Notes: a model not told the origin generated them from the letters alone. Positions 41,673-50,431 are shown, counted from the stretch's first letter. The stretch: DNA of 64,000 nt from Micromonospora eburnea (GCF_900090225.1 NZ_FMHY01000002.1:186001-250000); one strand, 5' to 3'. Numbers and translations are program-made.

Positions 41673-42218
41673 ATGTCCCGACCGGTCTTCACCGCCCACA
41701 CTCCCGACACCGCACCCGCCGCCGCCCGTCAGGTCATGGCCGGCGTGCACCGCAAGCAGGGGTACCTGCCCACCGCCGTCGCCCAGATGGCCGAGTCCCC
41801 CGAACTGCTCAAGGGCTTCCTCGCCGCCCTTGCCACCTTCGAGTCCACCGACCTCGACCCGGTCGCCCGGGAGGTGGTGGTGTTCACCGTCGCCACCCGC
41901 AACGAGTGCCACCTCTGCGTGGCCATGCACACCGCCATGCTCACCCGCCAGGGCGTCGCCCCGGAGTTGATCGACGCCCTGCGGGCCGGCGCGGAGCTGC
42001 CCGAGCCCCGGCTGGAGGCGCTGCGCCGGTTCACCCTGGCCGTGCTCGACCACCGGGGCGCGGTCCCCGACGACGAACTGGACGCCTTCCTCGCCGCCGG
42101 CTGGCAGCCCCGGCACGCCCTGGACGTGGTGTTCGGCGTCGGCACGTACACGATCTCCACCTTCGCCAACCGGCTCATCGCCGCGCCGATCGACCCGCCG
42201 CTGGCCGCGTACGCCTAA
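41673..42218 (+). CDS. AhpD-like carboxymuconolactone decarboxylase-family protein
   Basis: A 181-residue all-helical protein of the CMD/AhpD family. The active-site motif is NECHLCVAMH, that is CxxC followed by His, with the conserved upstream Glu of the proton relay (REVVVFTVATRNECHLC). Members act as alkylhydroperoxidases or thiol reductants against oxidative stress. Start ATG at 41673. It is under a divergent MarR-type regulator with tandem operators, consistent with induction by oxidants or electrophiles. Its true substrate is unknown. Confidence 0.9.
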   Translation: MSRPVFTAHTPDTAPAAARQVMAGVHRKQGYLPTAVAQMAESPELLKGFLAALATFESTDLDPVAREVVVFTVATRNECHLCVAMHTAMLTRQGVAPELIDALRAGAELPEPRLEALRRFTLAVLDHRGAVPDDELDAFLAAGWQPRHALDVVFGVGTYTISTFANRLIAAPIDPPLAAYA

Positions 42219-42251
42219 CCAGGTGGGGGCCTGCCCGGAGACCGGTGGAGG

Positions 42252-42854
42252 CTACTGGCCGGCCAGCCAGCGGCGCCAGCCAGGCACATCCTTGCCCGCG
42301 CTCGTTGAGCGGACGTGTACATCGCCCAGCAGGGCGTACACCCTGACCCGGATCCGCGGTGTTCCCGGCAGCGGGGGCACCGGGGCCAGCCGGAGCTCTC
42401 GGTCGCCGAGCAGGTCGAACCCGGCAAGTTCAACGTCCACCCCGTCGGGCACCGTGATGTTGATGTCACCCATCAGGTTCCATGCGTTGATCTCCACCAC
42501 GTCCTCGGCGCAGACGGCCGTGCCCAGGTCGAGGTGAACGTCGCCCAGCACGCTGAACGTACGTAGTCGGGCGGGCAACCGCCACCGCCCCGCGCGCCGC
42601 TGGTCACCGAGGAACGCAACGACGGTCGACACGGTGTGAGTGCTGCCGACCGGCTGTGGACCCACCACCCCGGCGGTCGCCTGCTCCAGCTCGTCGGTGC
42701 GCTCGGCCGCCCAGACCGCCCCGATCCGGTCGCTGAACTCCTCAAGGGTCAGCCGACCGTCGCCGACCGCCTCGCGCAGCGCTGCCGCAGCGGCCTCCTG
42801 CTCCACCTCGCTCGGTTTCCGTCCGGGCTGATCACGTCGAGGTTCGATCTCCAC
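42252..42854 (-). CDS. DUF1707 protein with LiaF-like C-terminal domain
   Basis: A 200-residue protein. The N-terminal DUF1707 domain (EAAAAALREAVGDGRLTLEEFSDRIGAVWAAERTDELE) is a short actinobacterial module. The C-terminal part from about 75 has repeated beta motifs FSVLGDVHLDLG, NLMGDINITVPDGVDVELAGFDLLGD and YALLGDVHVR, the pattern of LiaF-type cell-wall-stress proteins. Unlike many relatives it has no membrane segments between the two. GTG at 42854 is the start. A role in envelope-stress sensing is inferred from the C-terminal resemblance only. Confidence 0.85.
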   Translation of the reverse strand: MEIEPRRDQPGRKPSEVEQEAAAAALREAVGDGRLTLEEFSDRIGAVWAAERTDELEQATAGVVGPQPVGSTHTVSTVVAFLGDQRRAGRWRLPARLRTFSVLGDVHLDLGTAVCAEDVVEINAWNLMGDINITVPDGVDVELAGFDLLGDRELRLAPVPPLPGTPRIRVRVYALLGDVHVRSTSAGKDVPGWRRWLAGQ

Positions 42855-42922
42855 TCGTTGAGCCTACCCCTGCCCCGGTGCTTGTTGATCATGAAAGTCG
42901 ATCGAGCGGGCCGCCGGTGGGG

Positions 42923-43795
42923 TCAACCGCGCAGGAACGGCAGCAGCAGGGCGGCCAGCTCCGCCGGGCGCTCCTCGAACAGCCAGTGACCGCAGTCCTC
43001 GACCACCTCGCCGGTGACCTGGTCGGCGTACCGGCGTACCTGGTCGGCCACCTGCGGGCCGAGACTGGCCCGGGCGCCGACGGCGAGCACCGGCATCGGC
43101 AGCCGGGTCGACCGGTACGCCGCGTTGTCCTTGATGTCCTGCCCGAACGCCCGAAAGTAGCCGAAGCTGGCGCGCAGGTGCGCCTCGTCACGCAGGTGCC
43201 GCGCGTACTCCTCGATGTCGTCCGGGCCGAGGCTGCCCTTGTTGACCATGATCGAGTCGCTGAAACGGTCCACCCAGAGCGTCTCCCGGCCGGCGACGAG
43301 CTGCTCCGGCAGGCCGTTGGGGACGGAGAAGAAGCCGAAGTTCCACACCGCCGGGCCGGCGGCGGTCAACGCCGGGATGGTGTAGATGCTCTCGTCGGGG
43401 ATCGGCGCCTCGGTCAGCGCCAGCCGGGCGACCGAGTCGGGGTGGGCGGCGGCGTAGGCGTACGCGACCATGGTGCCCAGGTCGTGGCCGACCAGTCGGA
43501 TCTCCCCGGCCAGGCCGAGCCCGGTGAGCAGCCCGTGCAGCTCGGCGGCGACGGTCTTCTTGTCGTACCCACCGGGTGGGGCGTCGCTGTCCCCGAAGCC
43601 GCGCAGGTCGGGGGCGATCACCTCGTACGACTCCGCCAGCGCCGGCAGCAGGTGCCGCCACATCCGCCAGCACTGCGGATAGCCGTGGAGCAGCACCACC
43701 GTGGGCCCCCGGCCGCCCCGGACGTAGTTCCACGTCACATCGCCGACCCGGGCCCGCTGCTCGGTGAACCCCGCTGGCATCCGTCCGTCGCCCAT
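42923..43795 (-). CDS. Alpha/beta hydrolase, epoxide hydrolase / haloacetate dehalogenase type
   Basis: A 290-residue alpha/beta hydrolase. The oxyanion motif is LLHGYPQCW, the nucleophile is Asp105 in VGHDLGTMV (an Asp, not Ser, so this is the epoxide-hydrolase/dehalogenase branch rather than an esterase), and the catalytic His is in DCGHWLFEERP. The cap region (about 130-215) includes WNFGFFSVPNGLPEQLVAGRE, close to fluoroacetate dehalogenase-like and epoxide-hydrolase-like proteins. It would open epoxides or remove halide through an ester intermediate. No signal peptide. Monocistronic. Confidence 0.88.
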   Translation of the reverse strand: MGDGRMPAGFTEQRARVGDVTWNYVRGGRGPTVVLLHGYPQCWRMWRHLLPALAESYEVIAPDLRGFGDSDAPPGGYDKKTVAAELHGLLTGLGLAGEIRLVGHDLGTMVAYAYAAAHPDSVARLALTEAPIPDESIYTIPALTAAGPAVWNFGFFSVPNGLPEQLVAGRETLWVDRFSDSIMVNKGSLGPDDIEEYARHLRDEAHLRASFGYFRAFGQDIKDNAAYRSTRLPMPVLAVGARASLGPQVADQVRRYADQVTGEVVEDCGHWLFEERPAELAALLLPFLRG

Positions 43796-43877
43796 GTCGC
43801 CCCCCGCCCTGCTCCGGCCGCCCGACTACCCGGCAGGCTCCCGGCCATGCCAGCTCCGTTCCGCATCGCGGCTGCCG

Positions 43878-43933
43878 CGTTAACAGGGGGCCCGTGCTCT
43901 ACCTGAGGCGTTAAGAGGGGGCCCCTCCTTACA
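43878..43933. repeat. GGGGCCCC/GTTAAC palindromic repeat, copy 3
   Basis: GTTAACAGGGGGCCC, TGCTCTACCTGAGGCGTTAA and GAGGGGGCCCCTCC in order. It lies about 50 bp before ubiD, so unlike most copies it precedes a gene. Confidence 0.85.
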
Positions 43934-43981
43934 CAGCACCCGGCGTGAGCGGGGCGGACGGGGGTGCGGGAGGATGGCGGC

Positions 43982-45442
43982 ATGGCGGCTCGTGGGTTTC
44001 CGTACACCGATCTGAAGGACTTCCTCGCGGCGCTGGAGCGCGCGGGTGAGCTGCGGCGGGTGAGCGTCCCGGTCGACCCGACGCTGGAGATCAGCGAGAT
44101 CGTGACCCGGACGGTGCGGGCCGGCGGCCCGGCGCTGCTGTTCGAGCGGCCGACCCGGGGCGAGATGCCGGTCGCGATCAACCTGTTCGGCACCGAGAAG
44201 CGGATGGCGATGGCGCTCGGCGTCGACTCGCTGGACGAGATCGGCGAGCGGATCGGTGGGCTGATCAAGCCGGAGCTGCCGGTCGGCTGGTCCGGCATCC
44301 GCGAGGGCCTGGGCAAGGTCATGCAGCTCAAGTCCGTCCCGCCGCGCAAAGTGAAGACCGCGCCCTGCCAGCAGGTGGTCTACCGGGGTGAAGACGTCGA
44401 CCTCAGCCGGCTGCCCGGGCTCCAGGTCTGGCCTGGCGACGGCGGGATCTTCCACAACTACGGGCTGACCCACACCAAGCACCCGGAGACCGGCAAGCGC
44501 AACCTCGGCCTCTACCGCCTCCAGCAGCACAGCCGGAACACGCTGGGCATGCACTGGCAGATCCACAAGGACTCCACCGCCCACCACGCGGTCGCCGAGC
44601 GGCTCGGGCAGCGGCTCCCGGTCGCCATCGCGATCGGCTGCGACCCGGTCGTCTCGTACGCGGCCACCGCGCCGCTGCCCAGCGACATCGACGAGTACCT
44701 GTTCGCCGGCTTCCTGCGCGGTGAGCGGGTGGAGATGGTCGACTGCCTGACCGTGCCGTTGCAGGTGCCGGCGCACGCCCAGGTGGTGCTGGAGGGCTAC
44801 CTGGAGCCCGGCGAGCGGCTGCCCGAGGGGCCGTTCGGCGACCACACCGGCTACTACACGCCGGTCGAGCCGTTCCCGGTGCTGCACGTCGAGACGATGA
44901 CCATGCAGCGCGACCCGGTCTACCACTCGATCATCACCTCGAAGCCGCCGCAGGAGGACCACGGCCTGGGCAAGGCCACCGAGCGGATCTTCCAGCCGCT
45001 GCTCAAACTGATGATTCCGGACATCGTCGACTACGACCTGCCGGCCGCCGGGGTCTTCCACAACTGCGCGATCGTCTCGATCCGCAAGCGCTACCCGAAA
45101 CACGCGCAGAAGGTGATGAACGCGATCTGGGGCGCGCACCTGATGTCGCTGACCAAGCTGATCGTGATCGTCGACGAGGACTGCGACGTGCACGACTACG
45201 CCGAGGTCGCGTTCCGCGCCTTCGGCAACGTCGACTACGCCCGCGACCTGCTGGTCACCGAGGGGCCGGTCGATCACCTCGACCACTCGTCGTACCAGCA
45301 GTTCTGGGGCGGCAAGGCGGGCATCGACGCCACCCGCAAGCTACCCGCCGAGGGCTACACCCGGGGCTGGCCGGAGGAGATGAGCATGTCGCCCGAGGTG
45401 GTCTCGCTGGTCGACAAGCGCTGGAAGGAGTACGGGATCTGA
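43982..45442 (+). CDS. ubiD: UbiD-family decarboxylase (menaquinone pathway)
   Basis: A 486-residue prenylated-FMN-dependent decarboxylase of the UbiD family. Motifs include LQVWPGDGGIFHNYGLTHTKHPETG near residue 145, NLGLYRLQ (flavin contacts) and LPEGPFGDHTGYYTP, with the catalytic Glu-Arg-Glu network expected in this part of the fold. The protein is collinear with mqnP (TGATG overlap), which points to decarboxylation of the prenylated 1,4-dihydroxy-6-naphthoate stage of the futalosine menaquinone route. It needs the cofactor made by the UbiX protein at 47544. ATG at 43982 follows GGAGGA. Confidence 0.93.
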   Translation: MAARGFPYTDLKDFLAALERAGELRRVSVPVDPTLEISEIVTRTVRAGGPALLFERPTRGEMPVAINLFGTEKRMAMALGVDSLDEIGERIGGLIKPELPVGWSGIREGLGKVMQLKSVPPRKVKTAPCQQVVYRGEDVDLSRLPGLQVWPGDGGIFHNYGLTHTKHPETGKRNLGLYRLQQHSRNTLGMHWQIHKDSTAHHAVAERLGQRLPVAIAIGCDPVVSYAATAPLPSDIDEYLFAGFLRGERVEMVDCLTVPLQVPAHAQVVLEGYLEPGERLPEGPFGDHTGYYTPVEPFPVLHVETMTMQRDPVYHSIITSKPPQEDHGLGKATERIFQPLLKLMIPDIVDYDLPAAGVFHNCAIVSIRKRYPKHAQKVMNAIWGAHLMSLTKLIVIVDEDCDVHDYAEVAFRAFGNVDYARDLLVTEGPVDHLDHSSYQQFWGGKAGIDATRKLPAEGYTRGWPEEMSMSPEVVSLVDKRWKEYGI

Positions 45443-46356
45443 TGGCCGCCGTCGCCGAGGCCCCGGTGGCACGACCGGGCCGGGTCAAGTCCTTCCTCAA
45501 GCTGGTCGCGATCGAGCACTCGGTCTTCGCGCTGCCGTTCGCGTACCTGTCGGCGCTGACCGCGATGCGGGTCAACGGCGGGCACGTCCGCTGGGTCGAC
45601 CTGCTCCTGATCACCGTGGCGATGGTCGGGGCGCGTACGTTCGCCATGGCCGCCAACCGGATCCTCGACCGGCGGATCGACGCGCGGAACCCGCGTACCG
45701 CCAACCGGGAACTGGTCACCGGGGCGGTGAGCCTGCGGACGGCCTGGACCGGCGCGGCGGTCGCGCTGGTGGTCTTCCTCGCCACCGCCGCCCTGCTCAA
45801 CCCGCTCTGCCTGGCGCTCGCGCCGCTCGCCGTGGTGCCGCTGGTCGTCTACCCGTACGGCAAGCGGTTCACCAACTGGCCGCACGCCATCCTGGCGGTC
45901 GCCCAGGCGGTCGGGCCGGTCGGCGCGTGGCTGGCGGTCACCGGCACCCTCGCCGGCTCCGGACCGGCCTGGCTGCTCGGCGTGGCCGTGGGCCTGTGGA
46001 TCGGCGGCTTCGACCTGATCTACGCCTGCCAGGACGCCGACGTGGATCGGAAGATCGGGGTGCACAGCGTCCCCGCCCGTTACGGGCTGCGCTTCGCGCT
46101 GCACGCCTCCACCGTGGCGCACGTGGTGACCTTCGCCCTGTTCCTCTGGTTCGGGGCGCTGGTCGGGTTCGGCTGGCTCTGGTGGATCGGGCTGGTGCTC
46201 ACCGCGCTCGCCTTCGGCTACCAGCATCTGGTGGTCAGCCCGACCGACCTGAGCAAGGTCAACCGGGCGTTCTTCACCGCCAACGGGTTCGTCGGCATCG
46301 CGCTGTTCGTCTTCGCCCTGCTCGACCTGGTGATCCGCCTCCACCTGCGCCGCTGA
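45442..46356 (+). CDS. mqnP: UbiA-family prenyltransferase MqnP
   Basis: A 304-residue membrane prenyltransferase with about eight helices. The two Asp-rich Mg-diphosphate motifs are NRILDRRIDARNPRT (NxxxDxxxD) and DADVDRKIGVHSVPARYG (DxxxD). It transfers a polyprenyl chain to the naphthoate ring in menaquinone synthesis. The pairing with a UbiD decarboxylase in one coupled unit, and mqnE in the same neighbourhood, marks it as the futalosine-route enzyme rather than MenA. It is followed by a GGGGCCCC repeat that should terminate transcription. Confidence 0.93.
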   Translation: MAAVAEAPVARPGRVKSFLKLVAIEHSVFALPFAYLSALTAMRVNGGHVRWVDLLLITVAMVGARTFAMAANRILDRRIDARNPRTANRELVTGAVSLRTAWTGAAVALVVFLATAALLNPLCLALAPLAVVPLVVYPYGKRFTNWPHAILAVAQAVGPVGAWLAVTGTLAGSGPAWLLGVAVGLWIGGFDLIYACQDADVDRKIGVHSVPARYGLRFALHASTVAHVVTFALFLWFGALVGFGWLWWIGLVLTALAFGYQHLVVSPTDLSKVNRAFFTANGFVGIALFVFALLDLVIRLHLRR

Positions 46357-46372
46357 GTCGCCGCCGCAACGC

Positions 46373-46426
46373 TGTTAAGAGGGGGCCCCTGCTCTACGGG
46401 AGGCGTTAACAAGGGGCCCCTCCTTA
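46373..46426. repeat. GGGGCCCC/GTTAAC palindromic repeat, copy 4
   Basis: GTTAAGAGGGGGCCCC, TGCTCTACGGGAGGCGTTAA and CAAGGGGCCCCTCC in order, between mqnP and the convergent terpene synthase gene. Its last bases (TTAC) supply the TAA stop of the terpene synthase. Confidence 0.88.
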
Positions 46427-47374
46427 CCCGTAGCGGGCGCTTTCGAGGGTCCAGTCGAGGGTGCCGCGGACGGTGTTGGCCACCCCGTCGAGAAGGGCGG
46501 TGACCGACTCGTCCAGCGCCGGCCCGAAGGACGGTACGGCGGCGCGCAGCGCCAGGAAGCGCCCCATCTCGCTGCGCCAGCGGTCGGCGACCAGGTCCAC
46601 GGCGGTCGCCACCGGCACGCTCCGCTCGGCGGCCACCGCCAGCACCAGGTTGTGGCCGCCGGTGGTGGCCCGGTCCCGCTCCAGCGAGGCGATGTCGTTG
46701 AACCAGGAGAGCAGGTCGTTGGCGACGTCGGCGAGCCGGCGCAGCGCGGGGTGGTGGTAGACCGCGTCGGGCAGCGGCCGGCCGGCCGCGAACTCGATCA
46801 GGGGGTACGACACGTACGCCGCCGAGGTGGCTCGGCGCAGCTCCACGTACTCGTCGACCCCGGGCGCCCGGCCGGCGGACCTGGCGACCGCCTCCCGCCA
46901 CACGCCGTCGAGATGGTGGGCGACGGCGTCGGCGAAGCGGAGCCGCCAGCGGGCCGGCATCCGGCGCCGGGGCTCCCGCCACGCCTGGGCGAGCAGCCGG
47001 CGCAACGGACCGGAGATACCGGGATGGCGGGCGTGGGAGCCCTGCCGGAGCAGGATGAGCGCACCGTCCCGCAGGGCCCGGATCCGCGCCGGGTCCGGCT
47101 GGCCCGGCCCGTCACAGCTGTCGTCCACGAGGAAGAACCAGGTGAACAGGGCGGCCAGCACGCGCAGGTCGGGTTCGACGGCATCCGGGTGGAGCCGGCC
47201 GGCGTACCGGGCGAAGCCGGCGCGGGCCAGCCGCTGCCGGGCGGCGGTGTCCGGCGGCAGCCCGAGGCGGTCGAGTTGACCGGCCAGCCACTCCTGCACC
47301 GGCTCCGCGTACGGGGAGAGCCGGGGCGCGATCGGGCAGGCGGACCGCAGCGACCGGAGCACTGCTTCCGTCAT
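46424..47374 (-). CDS. Class I terpene synthase
   Basis: A 316-residue terpene cyclase. The first metal motif is FLVDDSCDGPG (Asp84, Asp85, Asp88; DDxxD). The second is VANDLLSWFNDIASLERD, the NSE-type triad with Asn219 and Ser223 and Asp227 in the place of the usual Glu. The protein ends in ESARYG, holding the RY pair near the C-terminus. It would ionise a prenyl diphosphate (probably farnesyl or geranylgeranyl) and cyclise it. No cytochrome P450 or prenyl synthase adjoins, so it is an orphan. ATG at 47374 follows GGAAGGGGA. The stop codon lies in the repeat. Confidence 0.9.
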   Translation of the reverse strand: MTEAVLRSLRSACPIAPRLSPYAEPVQEWLAGQLDRLGLPPDTAARQRLARAGFARYAGRLHPDAVEPDLRVLAALFTWFFLVDDSCDGPGQPDPARIRALRDGALILLRQGSHARHPGISGPLRRLLAQAWREPRRRMPARWRLRFADAVAHHLDGVWREAVARSAGRAPGVDEYVELRRATSAAYVSYPLIEFAAGRPLPDAVYHHPALRRLADVANDLLSWFNDIASLERDRATTGGHNLVLAVAAERSVPVATAVDLVADRWRSEMGRFLALRAAVPSFGPALDESVTALLDGVANTVRGTLDWTLESARYG

Positions 47375-47543
47375 CACCGGTCCCCTTCCGTGACGTGGCC
47401 CGTCGACGGAAGCATGGCAGGTTGGTGGGATTCCCATCCGGCCCGGCGGACAAGCCGCCCGACGACCGGACAAACAGGACGGGCCGGGCGGGGCCTCGGG
47501 GGTGCCCGCCTGGCTTCCCGGCCGACCAGGCACGCTTGACGGT

Positions 47544-48188
47544 ATGCGCGAACCATGGGTGGTCGGCGTCTCCGGGGCATCCGGCACGCCGTACCCCGCA
47601 GCGGTCATCCGTGGCCTGCTCGACGCCGGCGAGGCGGTGGACCTGATCGTTTCCCGGGCCGCCCGGCTGACCATCCTCGACGAGACCGGACGCCCCTTCC
47701 GGGACGCACACTGGGCCGACGACCTGGCCACCTGGCTCGGCCGCGACCTCGCCGACGCGGACCTGCGGTTCTGGCCGGCCGGCGACCTGGCCGCCGGGCC
47801 GAGCAGCGGCTCCTACCCGGTACGCGGGATGGCGGTCGTCCCGGCCAGCACGGCAGCCTGCGCCGGCATCGCCATCGGGCTCTCCAAGGACCTGTTGCAG
47901 CGCGCCGCCGAGGTGAACCTCAAGGAGCGGCGGCCGGTGGTCGTGGTGCCACGGGAGACCCCGGTGACCCGCAGCCACCTGGAACACCTCATCAGGCTGC
48001 ACGACGCCGGTGCCGTCGTCCTGCCCGCCAGCCCCGGCTTCTACGGCGCCGGCGCAGCGGCCTCCGCCCAACAACTGGTCGACTTCGTGGCCGGCAAGGT
48101 GCTGGATGCGCTCGGTGTGCCGCACACGCTCTTCCGGCGCTGGTCCGGTGAGCTGGCGGCGGCCCGACGGGACGCGGACCGCACCTGA
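47544..48188 (+). CDS. ubiX: Flavin prenyltransferase UbiX
   Basis: A 214-residue enzyme that prenylates FMN with dimethylallyl phosphate to make the UbiD cofactor. The flavin-binding N-terminus is VVGVSGASGTPYPAAVI, the loop SSGSYPVRGMAVVPASTAACAGIAIGLSKDLLQRAAEV carries the conserved Ser and Tyr, and KERRPVVVVPRETPVTRSHLEHLIRLHDAGAVVLPASPGFY is the family signature. Its place a few genes from ubiD fits co-function in menaquinone synthesis. ATG at 47544. Confidence 0.95.
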   Translation: MREPWVVGVSGASGTPYPAAVIRGLLDAGEAVDLIVSRAARLTILDETGRPFRDAHWADDLATWLGRDLADADLRFWPAGDLAAGPSSGSYPVRGMAVVPASTAACAGIAIGLSKDLLQRAAEVNLKERRPVVVVPRETPVTRSHLEHLIRLHDAGAVVLPASPGFYGAGAAASAQQLVDFVAGKVLDALGVPHTLFRRWSGELAAARRDADRT

Positions 48189-48218
48189 CGGCCGGTCCGC
48201 GCGCCGATCGGCCCCGGG

Positions 48219-48482
48219 TCAGTACATGCCGGCGTTCGCCGGTCCGGGGCCGGTCGAGGCGGTCGGGCCCGTACTGCGCCTGCTCATGTCCTCCGCCTCG
48301 TCCAGCATGCCCTCCCCCTCAAGCAGGGCTCGCACCTCGGATTCCCGAAACCGGCGATGCCCGCCTGGAGTCCGGATGCTGCCTATCCGGCCGGCCGCTG
48401 CCCATCTCGTCACGGTCTTCGGGTCAACCCGAAACAGCGCGGCGACCTCACCCGGTGTCAGCAGGCGATCTCCAGTGTCCAC
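48219..48482 (-). CDS. bldC: BldC-like MerR-type regulator
   Basis: An 87-residue DNA-binding protein. Residues 4-60 (RLLTPGEVAALFRVDPKTVTRWAAAGRIGSIRTPGGHRRFRESEVRALL) match BldC, the short MerR-like developmental regulator of actinomycetes that binds DNA cooperatively as head-to-tail oligomers; there is no effector domain. The C-terminal 25 residues are Ser/Gly/Pro-rich. GTG at 48482 is chosen because a strong GGAGGG site lies 5 bases upstream; an ATG at 48572 would add a stretch that spans that site. Confidence 0.9.
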   Translation of the reverse strand: MDTGDRLLTPGEVAALFRVDPKTVTRWAAAGRIGSIRTPGGHRRFRESEVRALLEGEGMLDEAEDMSRRSTGPTASTGPGPANAGMY

Positions 48483-48751
48483 AGCCCCCTCCTCGCGTCG
48501 ACGAAGCCCCCGGCTGAACACACTGCCCCCGGCCGGTGCGAGCCCAGAGCCGTCATGAGGGACGTATGGCAATTACAGCACCGGCGACCTGGCCTGTCCG
48601 CCAAACGCGAAAAACGCACGGAGTGAGAAGTTAGTAAATGGTACCGGCGGAGAACTCCTGTGACTGCGAGTTTGTGAAGCCCTTACCAACTGCCATGTTC
48701 AACTGATGCCGAGCGCCGGGCGTTACGCCCGAACGGATAGGGTCACACTCC
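48483..48751. promoter_or_regulatory. Intergenic region between bldC-like and lrp-like genes
   Basis: About 270 bp without a gene, moderately AT-rich for this genome. On the plus side, GGGCG-TTA-CGCCC (48718-48730) precedes TAGGGT (48738-48743), a likely -10 for a leaderless start at GTG 48752. The rest should hold the bldC-type promoter, but no clear element was found. Confidence 0.45.
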
Positions 48752-49210
48752 GTGGACGCGATCGACCTCAGCCTCGTGGAGTTGCTGCGCGGCAACGCCC
48801 GCCTGTCGTACGCCGAGCTGGCCCGCCAGGTGGGTCTCTCCGCACCGGCGGTGCACGAGCGGGTCGGCAAGCTGGAGGCGAGCGGGGTCATCCGGGCGTA
48901 CCGGGCCGAGGTGCAGCCGGAGGCGATCGGGCTCCGGGTCACCGCGCTGATCGGCATCGTGGAGGACTCCAACGCCGACACCGACGACGTGCTGGAGGCG
49001 TTCCGGCAGATGCCCGAGATCGAGTCCTGCTATTTCATGGCTGGTGTCGAATCGTTCCTGCTCAAGGCGCGGGTCGGCACCATCGCCGAGCTGGAGCAGC
49101 TGATCGTCCGGCTGAACCGGACACCCGGGGTGGCCTCCACCCGGACCGGCATCGCCCTGTCCACCAAGTGGGAGAACCGTCCCCAGCCGGTCGAACCGCC
49201 CGCCTCCTGA
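48752..49210 (+). CDS. Lrp/AsnC-family regulator
   Basis: A 152-residue regulator. The N-terminal helix-turn-helix ([51 protein letters not shown]) and the C-terminal RAM effector domain ([44 protein letters not shown]) are complete. GTG at 48752 lies 8 bases after a TAGGGT -10, so it is probably leaderless. It is followed after 58 bp by a cysteine-metabolism PLP enzyme on the same strand. Lrp-type proteins often respond to the amino acid handled by the neighbour, so cysteine or a related amino acid is a likely ligand. Confidence 0.9.
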   Translation: MDAIDLSLVELLRGNARLSYAELARQVGLSAPAVHERVGKLEASGVIRAYRAEVQPEAIGLRVTALIGIVEDSNADTDDVLEAFRQMPEIESCYFMAGVESFLLKARVGTIAELEQLIVRLNRTPGVASTRTGIALSTKWENRPQPVEPPAS

Positions 49211-49268
49211 GGGCCGGGCAGCCGGGCCTGCCGAGATGCGAGCCGACCTCGCTTGTAACGTTGCCGGC

Positions 49269-50360
49269 GTGACTCATCTCGACCGGTGTGACGAGGCCAG
49301 CCGAGCCTGGGTGACCGAGGCGATCGCCGCGGTCGAGGCGGACGCCAACCGCTCCGCCGACACCCACCTGCTGCCCTTCCCGCTACCCAGGGAATGGGGG
49401 ATCGACCTCTATCTCAAGGACGAGTCGGTGCACCCCACCGGCTCGCTCAAGCACCGGCTGGCCCGCTCGCTCTTCCTGTACGGGCTCTGCAACGGCTGGA
49501 TCGGCCCGGCGACCACGATCATCGAGGCGTCGTCCGGCTCGACCGCGGTCTCCGAGGCGTACTTCGCCCGGATGCTGGGGCTGCCGTTCATCGCGGTGAT
49601 GCCCGCCGCCACCTCGCCCGAGAAGATTGCCCAGATCGAGTTCCAGGGCGGGCGCTGCCACCTGGTCGACGACCCGGCCCGGGTGGTGATCGAGGCCCGT
49701 TGGCTCGCCGAGGACACCGGTGGGCACTTCATGGACCAGTTCACGTACGCCGAGCGGGCCACCGACTGGCGGGGCAACAACAACATCGCCGAGTCGATCT
49801 ACGCGCAGCTCGCGCTGGAGCGGCACCCCGTGCCGGCGTGGATCGTGGTGGGCGCCGGGACCGGCGGCACCAGCGCCACCATCGGCCGGTACACCCGCTA
49901 CCGTCGGCTGCCCACCAAGCTCTGCGTGGTCGACCCGGAGAACTCCGCGTTCTTCCCGGCCTGGCAGGCGGGCGACTGGTCGATGCGGACCAACCGGGGC
50001 TCCCGGATCGAGGGGATCGGTCGCCCCTGCGTCGAGGCGTCCTTCCTGCCCTCGGTGGTGGACCGGATGCTCCAGGTGCCGGACGCCGCCTCGCTGGCCG
50101 CCATGCGGGCCGGCTCGGCGGTCCTCGGCCGTCGGGTGGGCGGCTCCACCGGCACCAACCTGTGGGGGGCGTTCGGGCTGATCGCGGAGCTGCTCGCCGC
50201 CGGGCGGACCGGGTCGGTGGTCACCCTGATCTGCGACGCCGGTGACCGCTACGCGGACACGTACTACGCCGACGAGTGGGTGGCCGCCCAGGGGCTGGAC
50301 CTCGCCCCCCACCGGGCCACCATCGACAACTTCCTCGCCACCGGCAGCTGGCCCGCGTGA
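49269..50360 (+). CDS. Cds1-like PLP enzyme (cysteine desulfhydrase / cysteine synthase family)
   Basis: A 363-residue fold-type II PLP enzyme. Lys61 in [14 protein letters not shown] binds [24 protein letters not shown] is the substrate loop; [17 protein letters not shown] is the phosphate loop; [13 protein letters not shown] follows. The sequence is closer to mycobacterial Cds1 (L-cysteine to sulfide, pyruvate and ammonia) than to CysK, with insertions such as [25 protein letters not shown] at 49269 lies 7 bases after TAACGT, a leaderless layout. The Lrp regulator upstream probably controls it. A palindromic repeat begins at its stop codon. Confidence 0.85.
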   Translation: MTHLDRCDEASRAWVTEAIAAVEADANRSADTHLLPFPLPREWGIDLYLKDESVHPTGSLKHRLARSLFLYGLCNGWIGPATTIIEASSGSTAVSEAYFARMLGLPFIAVMPAATSPEKIAQIEFQGGRCHLVDDPARVVIEARWLAEDTGGHFMDQFTYAERATDWRGNNNIAESIYAQLALERHPVPAWIVVGAGTGGTSATIGRYTRYRRLPTKLCVVDPENSAFFPAWQAGDWSMRTNRGSRIEGIGRPCVEASFLPSVVDRMLQVPDAASLAAMRAGSAVLGRRVGGSTGTNLWGAFGLIAELLAAGRTGSVVTLICDAGDRYADTYYADEWVAAQGLDLAPHRATIDNFLATGSWPA

Positions 50361-50413
50361 AAGGAAGGGCCCCCTCTTAACGCCTCCGGTAGAGCAGGGA
50401 ACCCTTCTCACAA
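50359..50413. repeat. GGGGCCCC/GTTAAC palindromic repeat, copy 5 (decayed)
   Basis: AAGGAAGGGCCCCCTCTTAA, CGCCTCCGGTAGAG then CAGGGAACCCTTCTCAC. The right arm has diverged (GGGAACCC for GGGGCCCC), so the stem is imperfect. It begins at the stop codon of the Cds1-like gene. Confidence 0.8.
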
Positions 50414-50431
50414 CAGTGGGCGCGGCGCGGG

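Noticed and set aside
42883..42905. Third copy of the GTTGATCAAGAG repeat
   Set aside because: Only TTGTTGATCATGAAAGTCGATCG is present, with no second arm, so the match is too short.
44900..45000. Possible biosynthetic gene cluster around the terpene synthase
   Set aside because: Neighbours are menaquinone genes, ubiX and regulators; no P450, prenyl synthase or methyltransferase adjoins.
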